From: Sipunculus nudus
Taxonomy: Eukaryota > Annelida > Sipuncula > Golfingiida > Sipunculidae
Length of the DNA: 64,000 bases
Direction: 5' to 3'
Assembly (NCBI GenBank): GCA_026874595.1
Contig: CM049310.1
Span: 86,839,056 to 86,903,055 of the forward strand
The notes beneath the pieces are model-generated. The model saw nothing but the letters and a program-made list of their open reading frames with translations, had not been told where the DNA came from and did no database searches. Positions within the stretch are counted from its first letter, which is position 1, and the number at the start of each line of letters is the position of its first letter. Position numbers and translations under genes: made by a program. Shown here one piece after another: positions 49,471 to 62,716 of the stretch.

Positions 49471-50168
49471 TTTTAGCTCAGCTGACTGTAAGTCATCTGA
49501 GCTATAGTCGTGGTCCTTTGTCCGTCGTCCGTCCGGCCGTCCGGCCGTTAACAGGGCACGTTTTAAAACCGTTGGACCTACGAATCCAAAATTCTGCATA
49601 CCATAAGATGTCCCCAAAATATCCTACCATACCGAAAATTGGGTCATTAGAACTTCGTTCCTTCGAGATATTAAGGAAAAACCTCTGTTTTCCATAAAAA
49701 AGCAATTGTAACACTTCAAGTCTGCCTAATATCAAAACCACTGATCTGGTTTTGATCATATTTAGTATTCATATTCTTCCATATATTTTCTGTGCACATA
49801 CCAAAAATTAGGTCAGTATTGGGTATTATTTTGAAGTTATAGGCCCAAATATAATGCAATATTTTAAAAATCAGGAAATATATTTGCTCACTTAACATGA
49901 GAATTGCTGAAGCTGAAGACTTTTTTTTCAGGAATATAACTTTATTTAATCAAGATTCAATTGTTTGCCCAAAATTAGATCTGAATTTTGCAATTTTTTC
50001 AAGTTATTAGCATAAATAAAAAATTAATACCTTAAATTTTGTCCAACTTTGGCAGTGGCATTTTTTTGCCTGTAAGCACTGTTGATTTAATTTTCACAGC
50101 ATATATACATAAGGATTTAATCTTTTAAAATCTGAAATTTCAAAGAAATTGTTTGAAAAGAGTAGCTT
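49471..50168 (+). repeat. Interspersed repeat A2, truncated copy
   Basis: Starts TTTTAGCTCAGCTGACTGTA then AGTCATCTGAGCTA, a hairpin-forming end, followed by TTTGTCCGTCGTCCGTCCGG. It is the reverse of 19200-20619 and stops where the next element begins. Confidence 0.8.
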
Positions 50169-50171
50169 TTA

Positions 50172-52607
50172 TTAGCTCAGCTGACTTTCAGTCATGCTGG
50201 GCTATAGCGATGGGTCTTTGTCCGTCGTCCTTCCGTCAGTCCGTCCGGCCGGCCGTCCGTCCGTTAGCAGGGCACAAATCGTAACCGTAGGGGCTGGGGC
50301 CATGAACCCTATGCAGTCTTAGAGGTTATAAAAAGATCTCCTTGCAAACCTGAAATTAGGTCACTGCGACCTATATTCTCGAAGTTATGGGGTGTGTTTG
50401 CACCCCCCAGAAATAACTCTTTGAGACAAAATTTTCATCCCAAACCTTTCATCTTTCACATACAGCTCACCTACCAACAGGGGAAGAACCATAATTTATT
50501 TTTGGTCAAAAGGTCAAAGGTCAAGGTCACAGGAGCCTCTTCTTTGAAAAGCCTGTGGATGCATTTTTAGCCAAACCTTTCATCCCAATTCTTTGATCTT
50601 TCACATATAGCTCACCAACTAAGTTGGAGAAGAATCCTATAGATTTTGAGGTCACAAGGTCAAAGGTCAGGGTCACAGGATCCACTTCTTTGAAAAGGTA
50701 GTGGACACATTTCAAGCTAGACTTTTCATTCCAAACCTTCCAGCACTGATATCGCTTCTCTGCCAACAGGGGAAAAGACCTGTTGATTTTGAGGTCAAAG
50801 GTCAAGTTCACAGCAATCACTTCTTGCGTGGAGTCATTTTCAGGCAAACTTTTCAATCTGTAACTTCCATCTGTCATATATGGCTTATCTACCAATAAGG
50901 GAAGAAGCCTATTGATGTTGAGGTCAAAAAGTCAAAGGTCAAGGTAACAATATTTAATTGTTCTAAATGCTTGTGAGCATATTTCAAGTGTAACTGTTCA
51001 ACCCAAACCTTCAGTCTTTCACATATGCCACATCTATGCATCACTCAGTTTGACTCGAACTTCATATTTATGGGTCCTTTTGCTTGAATAAATAACTTAT
51101 TGATTTTGGGGTCAGCTGGTCAGCAGGTTAAAGGTTGCAGGTCAAAGTTATTCACCCATTGGTTGCCAAGTTATTACACCAGATTTAAGTGGTCAGTAGT
51201 TACCCATCATTTAGAAAGAACCCAGTTGATATATGGGCAAAAGGCCAAGGTCATAGGTCAGGGATGTTCACAATTACTTATTTCATAGACCATCTCTATT
51301 GTTCTTGTATATATAACCATCCCACTCCAGCTGGTACATCTCCCTGTGTGGCTGTAATTGAGAGTGACACTGGTGACATATGATTCCCTTTTGTATCAGC
51401 CTATTAAGTGATAAGGCTCAGTGATAAGTACCTCGTTACTTCATAACAAAAACACTGTTGTCAGAATGCTTCAGCCAGGCATTAAGACTATGAGAGTATA
51501 GTATTAAGGTTTAGCTACTGATTTATAAGATGATGGGAACATTTTGCAGTTTATTTTATGGAATCCTAGCAATAAACTTAGTTTCCTAGATATCTGAATA
51601 TTTTAATATATATCACCACATATAAAAGCAAGTGTTTGTTCTCATAATATTTGGATGTGTACCTTGATTGAGGATGGCTTTTTGTTTGATTTCAAGACTC
51701 TTAGTCATGCTGTCTGCATTTCTTTTCTTTCAGGTTTGGCAGTTTACCTACCCTGCTGACCCCATTGAAAAGCAGAGTGATAATAAAAAATATTGGACTT
51801 ACACTTTTTACAATTGCATATCTATAAATCTGATATGAGGGCCTGGACATGCCTTTTGAATTATTTTGGGCATTTATTACTGGATAATTTGCCCCAAGTT
51901 TGGTCTCTTATTGGAGGATGTGTGATATCAAATGTCAGACTTGTCAGAAATCAATTATGTCTGCCAGTTAGCCACCTTAGAAATTCTTTCTTCAGGGCAG
52001 TTTCAGTAATTTTTCTTTAATGTTTGGTCCGATTTAGAGAATGTTTGTTGTCTGATTTCAGACTTGTCAGAAGTTCAATATGGCCACCAGGCAACCATCT
52101 TTTAATTCCTTTTGATCATATTATCTCAAGAACAGTTAAAGTGAATGCAGTTGGATGTATATTTATGTAATCTTGTAAAGGATTGGGTCAAATATTTCTG
52201 AATAAATATTACCATCATTTATAAAAGTGCAGTACAGTTGGCTTGTATTGAATAAAAATTCATACAGAAGCACCTGTTTCTCAATAATTCTTGCATGTAT
52301 TTCCTTGATTTTTGCTATATATTTTGATCTTATATTTGCCCTTTGTGGTGTTCCTTTTTAGACTGACAGGTTTCAAGCAAGCTGTTGGAATAGTTCCTGA
52401 TAGCTTAACAATCATGCATTTTCCTCAGACCATCAATTCACTGTGTTTTAACCAGACATAGGTGATATATATTTCTGTTGTCATAGAAAATTTTCAACAA
52501 ATTGGCAAATTGGTTCTTCAAAATTTGACTGGAAGTTGTGAATCTCAGTCCATGATGTCACAGGTCATGCTTGGCAGCTGAGCGTCATGACCCATGGGTC
52601 ACTTGTT
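50172..52607 (+). repeat. Long interspersed repeat A1, most complete copy
   Basis: Starts TTAGCTCAGCTGACTTTCAG and ends CAGCTGAGCGTCATGACCCA then TGGGTCACTTGTT. The interior has repeated AGGTCAAAGGTCA modules (50500-51150) and an AT-rich right half. 51253-52607 is repeated at 60707-62055. ~2.4 kb, no recognisable protein. Confidence 0.8.
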
Positions 52608-53214
52608 CAAGTTTTCATACACCATGTCAAGTGTTGTTTATATTTGGCCCACCTAGTAGTACAGCCTTCACTTGCATTATGTAACCCACCCCAGGCAGCT
52701 TGCCTTGACCCAGCTTGGCCTCTACTAGCAGGCTTCTCCTCTGCCCTGCACTCAACCCCCCCCCCCCAGCTGGTGCATAAACTAGATGAATGTTATAATT
52801 TTCTGTATTTTATTTTATTCTTTGACATGCTACATTTTAGATTTTGGATTGTACCACCAGGGTTACAATGATTAAAGTGCACATTTAATTGTGTCCACAA
52901 AGTGGTGTATTGCTATGAAAGTATGGATGTTCATCAGATAAGTAATGCTTTACTTCAGAAGAGTAAAACTTCACCAGGTGTGAAATTGACTATTAATTCC
53001 AGTTATTAATTATAGCTTACATTGTAATTAGCATAATGATATTGTTTTTCTCTCATTCAACCAACAGTGTGTATACTTTATTTGAAAAGATGTTTTTATT
53101 TTATCAAATTTACTGAATCTTTTATTTTATTTCGGTGAATAAAATTAAGCTTGTCCTGAAAACTCCAATGTGCAAAACTTTTTAATAGGAATTCAAGGAA
53201 TAATTTTGTAGATG

Positions 53215-53539
53215 CCATGAATAAATATTATATTGGCACAACATTTGTTATTAAATTTTAATAAATAGTTAAACTCTTTTATTTTATGTGCTGCTTATAA
53301 GTTATATTGCCAGGTCAAAATCTGTGTGACAATAGCACTCCATTTGTTAATAAAATAAATGAAATCAATCCTCTTCCCTGTCTCCAAAAATACTATCAAA
53401 ATCATACATAAGCTAAACACCAACAACTCATAATAAAGCTTATATTTATTACCACACAAAACCAGCATATGCCTCTTTCCCAAATAATATTTTTTATCAT
53501 ATATAACAGCTGAGCGCCGTGACCCATGGGTCCCTTGTT
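53215..53539 (-). repeat. Interspersed repeat B, copy 4 (truncated)
   Basis: Reverse orientation; ends CAGCTGAGCGCCGTGACCCA then TGGGTCCCTTGTT. Only the ~325 bases next to that end are present. Confidence 0.8.
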
Positions 53540-53599
53540 TTTCATCTGAAAAGCTCTATCGGATTATGCTTATATTTTGGCTATATGGATTTACTGAGA

Positions 53600-54660
53600 T
53601 TTTATAGGGAAAAAAGGGAAAAATAAATTTCTTCTCTGAAACTGTCCGGCCTAACTGTTCAATATTTCAAAGTAAACTCTAAAAAACAACTCTCTCAAGT
53701 TAGTTCGAATGACTCCAATTCGATGAATTTTGGCCGAGTTACAGGAAGCTGAACTTAGTCATTTGGTCAAAAAAAAAGGATACCAAAATAACAATATCAG
53801 AAACGGTTGGAGCTATCTTCATCAAATTTTATGCAAATGTTGGTCACATGACTCGTATATGAATTTGAGGTTATTGGTGGCGCCACCTGCATCGACCTTT
53901 TCTGTACGAGGGTCATCCGTCATTCGTACATTAAACAATAATTTCTCAGGAATAGCAGGAGCAAGCACCCAAAATTTTTGCAAAAATCTGTCACATATCA
54001 AACTATGTGGGATTGGTCGTTTTTCGGCGCCATCTGCATTAACTTACATTTTACGGAGAAAAAGCTAAAAAAAAACTTGTTAATGGAAGTTCGGCTGTGG
54101 ACATTGTTAGCGAACCTGTGAGCTTATTAGTCCAGCGGTTAAGCTCCAATATTTGGAGGAATTGTGCAAAAAATGAAAGAAGCATGAAATTCGGCAAAAG
54201 TATTCTTTGGAGCTTATTGATGAATTTCAGATATAGGGCCAAGCTGAAAAAAGATTATCTTGGCCAAAATCCAAAATGGCGGCCAAGATGTCCGCCAGAT
54301 TAGAAAACGACAAAAACTTGAGTTATAATTTCCCGAGAAAGCATAGCAAGTATTCTAATACTATGTTTGTTGGACTGAGGAATTCTATTTTTTTAGGTTT
54401 CAAACCTCTTCTAGTACTCATTAGCTGGTTTTTACCACAAATATATCCATTAGTCAAGCGGTTAAGCTACATATTGAGAGGAATTGTGCAAAAGGTGAAA
54501 GAAGAATGAAACTTAGCATTATCATTTTCCAGACCGTTCTTTATATTTTCATATATGGGGCCGAGCGGAATTCATCATATCTTAATAAAAATCCAAGATG
54601 GCCACCAAAATATAAAATAACAATACAGCCGGTTATATTTGTATTGTAATGCACTGTTTT
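53600..54660. repeat. Dispersed repeats with GGTGGCGCCACC and AAAATGGCGGCC
   Basis: 53640-53900 repeats the CGAGTTACAGGAA/GGTGGCGCCACC module. 54060-54660 has two units with AGCGGTTAAGCT and ATCCAAGATGGC, matched in reverse at 57230-57520 (TGCCATCTTGGATTTTG). Confidence 0.55.
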
Positions 54661-54686
54661 TATGTTATTGGGGTCGAGAAATTAAT

Positions 54687-57230
54687 TTATAAGGGTTTCA
54701 GGCCTGTATCATGAAATTGTGAATGAAGTCTGTTTTGTTGGTATTGAAATTGTGCTGACAATACTATTTGTACATCTAGCGGTAAAACGTATTTTCTTAT
54801 TACCCTACTGCAATTTAATATATTTGTTAATTTTACGTATTTTAATACTATCTCTTTCAATATAATGAAAAGGACAGTCGATTGGTAAATCACTCGGCTT
54901 CCTTCACTTGTGACCAAGTTTCTGTCCCCGATATTGCTATGAGAGTGGGTTGTAGTGGTCCGTACAGAGTCGGTTGTTTTCTTCGTGTCCCCTTTTTCCT
55001 TCCACCACTTCGCCATCCGATCCATGGAAAGTGCCTTGAAGTATTTATTATAACCAGTTGTACAATCCATGTAAAAATAAATTTTGTTTGATAATAAGTT
55101 AATGGCTTTTTTGCCTTGAGCTGATGGTACAGCTTCCAGACTCTTTGCTTGCATGAAGACATAATCTGTACATATTTAGAGACTCGCGTCATTATGCAGT
55201 ATGCTACGCTTTCTTTTAAAATAACAGATTTAGGCCTGTTGGTATCACTTTCTATTGAATGAAAATAAGGTTATATATATGATAAATATGGTATGTTGTT
55301 AGAAAGAAGTCGTAACCTATCATTAAGACATTATAGCAAATCTCTTGGTTTGTGGCGAGATTTCACCATTATGCCATGGTGACATACAACCAGGGGACAT
55401 AAAACCACGCCCTTAAGCACGAGGCGATGATCTAACCCAGTATATATGCTATATTTGTACTGTGGTGATGGTGCATGACAGAATTTGGACACTTGTAGAC
55501 ACTTGTGCTGTTTGCCGTTTACCTGCTACATTGGTAATATGGTTGTTGATAAGCTTAAATTGACTTAGCATTTCGAAGTGTTGTCTTAAAATAATTCGTT
55601 TGCTTACATAATGCACCCTTTTAATAAATGTAATAATTATTAGAAATAAGAAATATTTGCTGCATATATTGAAATAAGTTGTGCACAGAATGCAAAACTG
55701 TAGATCGCACTGAACTTTGCACATAAGATAAAAAGAACTGATAGTTAGTAAGTTGGAATTGTGGGTGGTTTTACCAGAAGAAAAACGCTCTTGTCCTGCC
55801 AAATCTTAAAGGAAATATTCAGGCACAGGTTGTTAGAAGTTGCTGGCAATTTTACAAAAAAATGATGTAATAAACTGTTCTGTTCTGTAATAATATTCAG
55901 AAGTAGTCTTTACTCATTAATTATGTTCAATTGGTGAAGCGAATGGTATGAAATACAAGTTTCCCAAGCATTCTACATTTTGGCATAAAATTCGCATAAA
56001 GGGAAGGTGAGTACAAAGGTTGCCAGAGCTCAGAAGCTGAGAGACAGAAACGTTACAATCACCAATCAAGTCGATAAAAACTCAAACCAAACTTTGTATT
56101 GAGCTTTGAGGTAATGAAGATGATGAAGATTTCTGGAACCGAGGGTGCATTATATTTTTCAACCTTGTTTTATGATTTCGACTCTCTATCTTCCGCCTTG
56201 CTATAAAATTTTCTTAGTTTTCACCCATAAAGATCAGCTAACTTGAACTTGGCAGCACCGACTCATACATGTGGTGAATATTTCTAACAATATATGCATG
56301 TACTACATGAATCTACAAATATGCATAATGTCAGCGAATGAAAGTATTTTGTTGACACCAACGCATTATGAGAAGTGAATTTAAAATAGCAACTCGTTGG
56401 GAAGGAACACGTTTTATAAAACAAAAATAGCAACACGGCAAAGGGCAGTGACACTTTACCGACACGTGTTGGTTCTTTCATAAGAGCATACAGTCTAAAG
56501 TCAGCATCATCACCATATCACAAAATAAGTAATGTGCAAAAGGTATCATTTGAAAGTGCAGTTTTCAACCAATTTTATCAAGTTTTACTGTTGGATGTGC
56601 TGATGAAAAAGGGACTTTCAGCACAATTTCAGCAGGTACAAACAGGGCAGAATCTATAGAGCTGACAGGTGTGAGCTTCTTACATGGCCAGGTCAGTATC
56701 CTGCCACGCACGCATTCAGTCTGATATTAAAGCTATAAACAAGGTAAATTTTATATTATATGCATTGTCGAATTTGTTTTATTATAATATATATTTAATA
56801 TGGATTGTGCAGTTATAATTATTATTACAAGCCACTCTCCATGGCCTGGATGGTGGCGTTCGGTGGCATATATACAGGTGTGGAGGAAAGCGAAGGACTT
56901 ACTACATACCAAGTTAAATCCTAATTTTGTTATTCCAGATTTCAACAAATAGGTTTTTGCACCAATCACTTCTTCAAAGTAATTACATTTGTAAACATGC
57001 AAATAAAGGGAAATTTAAAGGAAGAAAGGAAGAAATATTGCAATAAAAACTGTTCTACAATTCAAGCATCAAAATACATTGCAAAGCAGACAAACCTAAG
57101 CCAGCAAACGACACTTTCATATGACTACGATCACAATGAATTCAACTACTGTGCATAACTCAAAAATAATTTTGCTGTCCATTATGCTAGTAAAGAAACG
57201 CAAATTTAGGACAATCTCAATATAAACAAA
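54687..57230. other. Stretch without a supportable gene
   Basis: Minus-strand open frames at 54687-55154 and 55449-55802 are long for chance but match no family I can name. The second contains a short open stretch (KIWQDKSVFLL, near 55780) faintly like a piggyBac transposase. No splice or polyadenylation context supports a gene. Confidence 0.3.
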
Positions 57231-58078
57231 ACCAGGATTCATTCACGGAGTCATTTTACAGACTTGAAACCCTTATAAATGGATTTATCGACCCCAAAAC
57301 CATAGAAATAGTGCACTTGGAAAGCATTCTAGGACAAATATAACCGAATAAATTGATATTTTGTAATCCGGCTGCCATCTTGGATTTTGACCAAGATAGA
57401 ATGAATTCCGCTTGGCCCTATATCTGAAATTGTTCAGTATAATCTGGCCACTATTTTGGTAAGTTTCATGCTTCTTTCACATTTTGCACAATTCTTCTCT
57501 TAACAGCTGGACTATATGCGAAGGTGCGGCGTCGTCCGTCGTTGTTCATGCGTCGTCCGTCGTGTGTACGTTAACCCATACTATCTCAAAAACAGCAAGA
57601 GCCAGCACCACCAAACTTTATGCAAAAAATCAGTCATCTAAAAAACTATCGGATTTTGTTTATTTTTAAACGTGGGCGTGCTTTAAGAAAAGCACATATC
57701 TGAATTCCATATAGAACATTAATTTGGAGAATCCACTGTGTGGATAGCTTATATACCAAGTTCAGGATACATCTTTAGACAGGTAAAAATAATATCCAGT
57801 CATTGGATCAACTCATCTCTGTAACAAAGGCAAATATATTTTAGGATAGTCGCTAGAAATAAATGAATGAAAACAGATGGGAAAAAAACAGAATAATTTG
57901 TAGACAAACATGAGAGCTCTCACCATATTAGGCTGTAGAACAAATGTGACGTCAGAGCAGGTCATGAGTGAAACCAAGCCTAAAGGAATAAATTATATGA
58001 TCTTATTTGCGACCAGTCAGGAAAGATAATGGTGATGAAATGTTCTGTGAAGTCACATTGTCTAGGATGAAAAAGGGT

Positions 58079-60706
58079 GCTGCGGGACTGTTTCGTGAGG
58101 CAGACCCAGCACGCAGCCCAGTGTACATCGTTGTATGTTCTACTTGGAATAAAAACGATATCATCAACTTGGTCTGCCTCAAATAAATTGCATCATGCGT
58201 GCTCGAATGAAGTTTGTGTTTTGAATAGAAACATGGTAAACCCACTCTTAACATATTGGCGGAGAAACGGAATTTTACACAACGATCTACCACGTAACAT
58301 CAACTGAACATGCCACCGGCGAGAATGAAGACCACATCAGATTCTCTACCGTCAGGTAAAATAGACTGTTCTATAATTCCTATGTTTCATAGAGATGGCG
58401 AAATTGATGCCATTGATTGGTTTGACCGTTTTAACACCACCACCGTATTACTTGGCTGGAAAAGCCACCAGCAGACGCCCTTAGATGTGATCAGAGATCT
58501 TAACTCTCTCTATAAAACTACCTCCCTATAGTGCGCCTGGCCTGGTATCGTTCACTGCCTTTTGACACGCGTAAAGACTTTACAACGCTAGCTGAAGCTT
58601 TCACGTTTCGCAAATAAAGGCCAGAGACTCGCTATGTTAAGAACTTTTAACACCAGAGTGTTCCAATCCACTGAACCTGTCGATAATTATATTGACCATC
58701 TACCCAACAATTGGTGCGCAACTCGGTAAAATGAGCAAGATATCATGGATGCAATTAAAATTGGGTTTCCCCAAGGTATCCAACAATATATAGAGCCGCA
58801 AAATGTTAACGAAGTAACCGATCTGGCTCATAAAGCCGTTGGGTTTCATCCAACCGCAATATCGCCGACCTACCTCAACTCAGTATTACGGAGCTGTGTG
58901 AAGAACTCCGAAACGCTGTCTGGAAACGGGGCCCCGTCGACCTCCGCTGAATCTAAGCTGAGAAGACCAAGGATATCATCACGCGAGCGTACAAGAATGC
59001 GATCAGCATCTCCCGCGCCATCTCGCTGGCGATCTCCAAGACAACAGCAACAACCGACCCAAGGTTACAGACAACCCAAACGACCATTGCCAAGTAACAG
59101 TAAGCCACCTTTGCCGTGTCAACGGTGAGGTAATAATCATTGGACTGGTGAATTTAGATGTAGACATCCTCGTTGTCATATTTTTTGGTGATATAAGCCA
59201 TTTTGCTAGTGTATCTCATAAGGCTAAAAGTGGACCTTAAACTGTTAGATATGACAGAGTAATGTTCATACAGGATTTAATGTCTGATTCTGATCTAGAA
59301 GGTAGTAAAGTAGATAAGCAAAATTTCACATTTATAGAAGAAATAAGCGTTTTCTGAAAAAGGTCCCACGTGGTTCAGATTACAGAAGTCCTCGCAATTA
59401 GATTTATCTTAAAAACAATACATATAATAATCTGGTTACAATTCAAGCAGATTTCCTAGAGGTACATCAGATAAGGGAGCTCAAGTCTCTTGTATTGATA
59501 GGCACGCAATCTAAAACTTTAACACCAGGGGTACTATTCCGGTTAATCCAGTAAACATTTCATATGTAAAAGGGGTCGGAAACATCCTTGTCAAGGTTAT
59601 TGGTCAGGTTGATTTTAGTCTTAAATTGGGAAAATTCACAACAAAGCATTCCTTTTTGGTTTTAACATCCAGTAATTTGCCCATCATATTAGGTACAGAT
59701 TATTTACAGAAGTATAAAGCCCAAATTGATTTTAGTGCAATGTTCTCTCTTTAGAGGAAGGCACATACCAAATTCCACTTTGCAACAGTTTTCCACTCCG
59801 AGTGGCAACCAATACCACGTGTAAACCGCTCACAGAAACAACAGTACCTGTTTAAACTCCTGGTCCTTACTTCATTGACACCACTGGACAAGTCATTCCT
59901 CTTAACTTATTGAGAAAATCCAAACGATAAGCAGGTGCATACAGTATTAATACATTGAACCATTCAAAAACGTTCGTGCGTGTGTAATGAATCCCTTTAT
60001 CAAACCAATTAAACTTTCACAGGGCTACCCCAAGGCCTCATTAGGTCCACTTTCACCTACTTCTGAAACCTTAGATATTATTGATCGCCAGGCCAGCATT
60101 GACATTAACCAGGTTATCATTAGTGGTAGTACAGACGGGGTTAAATGTGAGGAATATTTTAAAATTGCGCAATCCTTAAATTTTAATTTAGATGGAACAG
60201 AATTAAATGAACAAGAAAAAATATAGATTGCTAGCATTTTTAGGAGTAATCCGGGATGTTTTTGCCACAAATATATCAGAACTGGGTCGTACAAATATGT
60301 TTTCCCACCCAATAGACACAGGAGATGCTTGTCCCATTCGGCTGGCTCCAAAGGCTGAAACAGATAGGCAAGTTAAGGAAATGCTTAAAACTGGGATTAT
60401 ACAAGAATCCACATATTTATGGCAAGCCCCTGCTTTATTAGTTCCTAAGAAAAATGGACAATATATATTTGCTATGGATTATAGAAAATTAAATGCAATA
60501 ACTAAACCAATAAGTCATCCTTTACCTCGTATTAAGGATGTATTTGTCAGCATTGGACAAGCAAAAGCGCGCATATTCTCTGTTCTAGTTATGGCCTCTG
60601 TTTTTTTGGCAGATTCAAGTGCATCCTGACTCTACTGACAAAACATGATTTGTCACACATTGAGGTACATACACCTGGAATGTCATGCCCTTCGGTTTTA
60701 CCTTTA
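58079..60706 (+). pseudogene. Degenerate Gypsy-type LTR retrotransposon (gag, protease, RT start)
   Basis: A possible 5' LTR lies at ~58079-58254 (TG...CA with AATAAA), followed by TTGGCGGAGAAACGG as a primer-site-like stretch and a gag start at 58310. Gag continues in another frame (58745-59128), basic at the end, into a zinc knuckle whose second Cys codon is TGA. A protease remnant follows (LIGTQSK where DTG is expected; PIILGTDYLQKY near 59685). The RT begins with KEMLKTGIIQES near 60380 and VPKKNGQYIFAMDYRKLNAI near 60445, then breaks at a frameshift near 60600 and ends at MPFGFTF. Multiple stops and frameshifts; not functional. Confidence 0.85.
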
Positions 60707-62055
60707 ATAGGTCAGGGATGTTCACAATAACTTACTTTGTAGACCATCTCTATTTTTCATGTATATATAACTATTGCACCCAAACTGGTACATGTCACTG
60801 TGTGGCCATAATTGTGAGCAACACTTGTGATATATGGCTCCCTTTTTTATCAGCCCATTGTATAAAAGAACATCATTAGTGCTCAACAAAAAACACTCTG
60901 TTGCCGGAGGTATTACTAAATGCTTCAGCCAGAATTTAGAATATGAGAGAATTGCATTCAGGTTTAGCTACAGATTTATAAGATGACGGGAACATTTTGC
61001 AGTTTATTTTATGGAATCATAGCTATAAACTTAGTTTCCTAGATATCTAAATGTTTTTTTTATACAAATCATCAGAAATACCAGCAAAAGTTTGATCTGA
61101 TAATATGTGGGTCTGTACCTGGATTTAGGATGGCTTTATTTGTTTTACAAGACTTAGTGATTCTTTCTGCATTTCTTTTCATTCAGGATTTGCAGTTTAC
61201 CCACCCTGCTGACCCCACGAAAAAGCAAGTTGATAATTAAAAAATATTGGACTCACACTTTTTACATTTGCATGTCCATAAATCTGATATGATAGCTCTC
61301 CAACTTGATCATGCCCATTTTTTTGGACATTCATTACTGTAACATTCTTTGGAGCAATTGCCTAAAGTTTGGTTTTATTGGAGGATGTGTGATATGAAAT
61401 GTCAGACTTGTCAGAAATCGATTTTGTCTGCCAGGTAGCCACCTTAGAAATCCTTCTGTCAGTGCAGTTTCTGTGATTTTTTTTAAATGTTTGGTCCCTT
61501 TTAGAGGATGTTTGTTGTCGGATTTCAGACCTGTCAGAAATCCAGTATAGCCAACAGGTAGCCAACTTTTAATTCTTTTCGGTATATTATTTCAAGAACT
61601 GTTAAAGTGAAGGCAGTTGGACGTATTTTAATGTAATCTTGCAAAGGATTTGGTCAAAGATTTCTTAAAAATATGACCATCATTTATGAACGTTCAGTAC
61701 AGTTGGTTCGTTTGAATGAAAATTCATACAGAAGCACCCATTTCTCAATAATTCTTGCATGGATTTCCTTAATTTTTTCTATATATATTCTTATTTGGCC
61801 TGTGTGGTGTTCCTTTTGAGACTGACAGGTATCAAGCAAGCTATGGGATTAGTTCCTGATAGCTCAAGAACCATACATTTTGCCTCAGACCATCGATTCA
61901 CTGTGTTTTAACCAGACATATGTGATATACATTTCTGTCATCGTAGAAAGTTTCAACAAAATTTGCAAATAGGTTCATCAAACATTTGACTGGAAGTTGT
62001 GAATCTCAAGCCCATGATGTCGCAGCTGAGCGTCATTACCCATGGGTCATTTGTT
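60707..62055 (+). repeat. Interspersed repeat A1, right half
   Basis: Parallel to 51253-52607 from ATAGGTCAGGGATGTTCACA to CATGGGTCATTTGTT. Its left boundary falls inside the Gypsy RT region. Confidence 0.85.
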
Positions 62056-62437
62056 GTGTTGTGTGACCCATGTCAGTATATCAGCAGGGATACTTTTGTA
62101 ATTGATTCTTGTACAAAATGAGTACTACCTGAATTGTTCATATACATGTTATGTTACACATGTGCTTGAAAAGTAATGATCCAACATTGAAGCATTATAC
62201 CTGGTGCAATGAAACCATTGCACAGGCACGCACTTGGCCTGTAAGCCGTGTTAAATGATTCACAGCTTTAAAAAGCTGTTATATCTATGAATTTAGCTCC
62301 ACTTAGCCATGTATCCACTTCAATACTCCTGCTAGACTGATTTCCAAAGTGTTGAAATCAATCCCTTTGTAGTATTCTCAATACAATTTAACGGAATCCA
62401 TTTAGAGAGAGTCCGTGGAATGGTTAGAAGGAGACTC

Positions 62438-62562
62438 AAAGCTTTAAACAACTTTTCCATCTTCCTATTTGGCTGCTACCACTCGTGCACTAATTTACCT
62501 TGTAAATTAGAGCATGAGTGGAAGCGATTAAGTTGGAAGATTGAAAAGTTGTTTAAAGCTTT
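62438..62562. repeat. Long near-perfect hairpin, 61-base arms, 3-base loop
   Basis: The left arm starts AAAGCTTTAAACAACTTTTC and ends CTAATTTAC; after CTT the right arm returns as GTAAATTAG ... GAAAAGTTGTTTAAAGCTTT. Arms pair over almost their full length with a few mismatches. Could be a foldback MITE, a small-RNA precursor-like hairpin or a replication-derived inversion. Confidence 0.85.
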
Positions 62563-62716
62563 ATTCAGAGATTTATTATAGGATAATTTAGGCTGATGGG
62601 CAGTAAAAGTAAGGGAACCATGTTTAATTGACCTATCCACCACAGCCCAAATGCTCCGCCCTTTTAACTTTTTATTATAATGAGCCATCAAAACGCTCCT
62701 ACACATATGGACTTCC

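Noticed and set aside
50527-50895. 122-codon minus-strand open frame
   Set aside because: Falls in the AGGTCAAAGGTCA modules of repeat A1; the frame is a product of repeat periodicity.
54687-55154. 155-codon minus-strand open frame, thought to be a transposase piece
   Set aside because: Only vague resemblance to piggyBac; no conserved catalytic Asp pattern and no TTAA-flanked ends found.
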